NCBI GenBank assembly: GCA_003490025.1
Contig: DNJC01000055.1
Location: 70,000-133,999 of the forward strand
Direction of reading: 5' to 3'
From: Geobacter sp.
GTDB lineage: Bacteria > Desulfobacterota > Desulfuromonadia > Geobacterales > Geobacteraceae
Length of the DNA: 64,000 nucleotides
Shown here in pieces: positions 63,263 through 64,000 of this stretch. Made by a program: the position numbers and the translations under genes. Within the stretch, counting starts at the first letter, position 1; each line of letters starts with the position of its first letter. The notes beneath the pieces were generated by a model. The model did no database searches. It saw only the letters and a program-made list of their open reading frames with translations, and was not told the DNA's origin.

Positions 63263-64000
63263 TTAGAACTGTACTGCCTTCTGCGCCAGCTCGAGGATGG
63301 TGCCGGGGACGATGCCCATCACCAGGGTCGCGCTCACGGTCAGCAGCAGGCAAAGCGCGATGGCCGGGGTGGCGCCTGCCCAGTCGAAGGTCTCGTCGGT
63401 GTCTTTCATGTACATGAAAACCATGACGCGCAGGTAGTAGTACACGGAGGCGGCGGAGTTCAGTACGCCGATGATGGCAAGCCCGATGTAGCCGGACTTG
63501 ACGGCCGCGGCGAAGAGGTAGAACTTGCCGATGAAACCTGCGGTCGGCGGGATGCCGGCCAGCGAGAACAGGAACACCGCGAAGATGGCTGCCAGAAGCG
63601 GCTTCCTGCGCGCCAGCCCAGCGAAGTCCTGCACGTTGCCGTTCTCCTCGCCTTTCTTGCCGATCAGGATGACGACGGCGAAGGCGCCGATGTTCATGAA
63701 GGCATAGGAGAGCATGTAGAAGAGGATGCCGGCTGCGCCTTCCGCGTTGGTGGCGGTGAAACCTACCAGGCAGTACCCTGCGTGGGCGATGGAGGAGTAG
63801 GCGAGCATTCTCTTGATGTTGTCCTGGGAAAGCGCGATCACGTTGCCGACGGTCATGGTGAGCACCGCGAGGATCCAGAGGAGGTTCCCCCACTCGGCCC
63901 TAAGCATCGGGAAGGCGAAGATCATCACCCTCAGGAAGGCGGCGAAGCCGGCCGCCTTGGGTCCCGCGGACATGAAGGCGGTCATCGGGGTCGGTGCGCC
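63263..64000 (-). CDS. nuoN: NADH-quinone oxidoreductase subunit N, C-terminal part
   Basis: The visible 245 residues are the C-terminal half of NuoN, a proton-pumping membrane subunit of complex I. GAPTPMTAFMSAGPKAAGFA opens the window edge in frame, then NVIALSQDNIKRMLAYSSIAHAGY, the NuoN/M/L signature with the essential Lys, and GIPPTAGFIGKFYLFAA. The gene continues beyond base 64000; as nuo operons run nuoA to nuoN, other nuo genes probably lie there. Confidence 0.95.
   Translation of the reverse strand, partial: GAPTPMTAFMSAGPKAAGFAAFLRVMIFAFPMLRAEWGNLLWILAVLTMTVGNVIALSQDNIKRMLAYSSIAHAGYCLVGFTATNAEGAAGILFYMLSYAFMNIGAFAVVILIGKKGEENGNVQDFAGLARRKPLLAAIFAVFLFSLAGIPPTAGFIGKFYLFAAAVKSGYIGLAIIGVLNSAASVYYYLRVMVFMYMKDTDETFDWAGATPAIALCLLLTVSATLVMGIVPGTILELAQKAVQF

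Overview
The window looks like a chromosomal segment from a Geobacteraceae-type bacterium (Desulfuromonadia), most like the citrate-using Geomonas/Citrifermentans group. The placement is an inference from gene content: high GC, an octaheme c-type cytochrome, a group-3-like [NiFe] hydrogenase, NuoN, many PAS-type hybrid histidine kinases, a complete citrate lyase locus and a rhodanese selenoprotein. No rRNA, tRNA, insertion sequence or CRISPR array was seen.

Layout. 0-6.4 kb: a C_GCAxxG_C_C redox protein and a three-gene RND efflux operon (outer-membrane factor, adaptor, pump; minus strand). 6.6-9.5 kb: a DUF815 ATPase, a methyltransferase and a PAP2 phosphatase with an unusual, apparently leaderless promoter. 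9.5-15 kb: citrate lyase operon citC-citD-(PPC/DUF296 gene)-citE-citF-citX-citG (minus). 15.2-17.8 kb: plus-strand GT2, LAB_N and ArnT-like genes, probably for lipid-linked sugar transfer. 17.9-18.2 kb: a rhodanese-like gene with an in-frame TGA at its active site and a SECIS-like hairpin. 18.6-24 kb: assorted single genes (lipoprotein hydrolase, carbonic anhydrase, PEBP-like, copper-storage-like four-helix protein, FKBP, CZB protein). 24.3-27.4 kb: an ErcA-like iron alcohol dehydrogenase overlapping a PAS hybrid kinase.

28.9-34.9 kb holds the most unusual operon: a soluble MCP, a hydrogenase maturation protease, two V4R-like proteins, a ferredoxin, the large and small [NiFe] hydrogenase subunits and a CheW, on one strand and almost gapless. 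This suggests a hydrogenase physically or genetically tied to chemotaxis-type signalling. 35-53 kb: an NCS2-type permease, a subtilase, two large membrane hybrid kinases, a DUF2142 membrane protein, an isolated TadE/TadG-like pair, a cNMP-binding protein, and a fusion of a PolA-type 5'-3' exonuclease with RNase HI. 53.8-55.1 kb: octaheme HAO-family cytochrome.

55-63.2 kb is accessory in character: a receiver-domain remnant fused to membrane helices, a 61-bp-period degenerate tandem repeat with no gene, two MazEF-type modules (one frameshifted, with a duplicated 3' fragment), a HepT/MntA toxin-antitoxin pair, and a lower-GC lysozyme-like effector with a downstream candidate immunity gene. The window ends inside nuoN.
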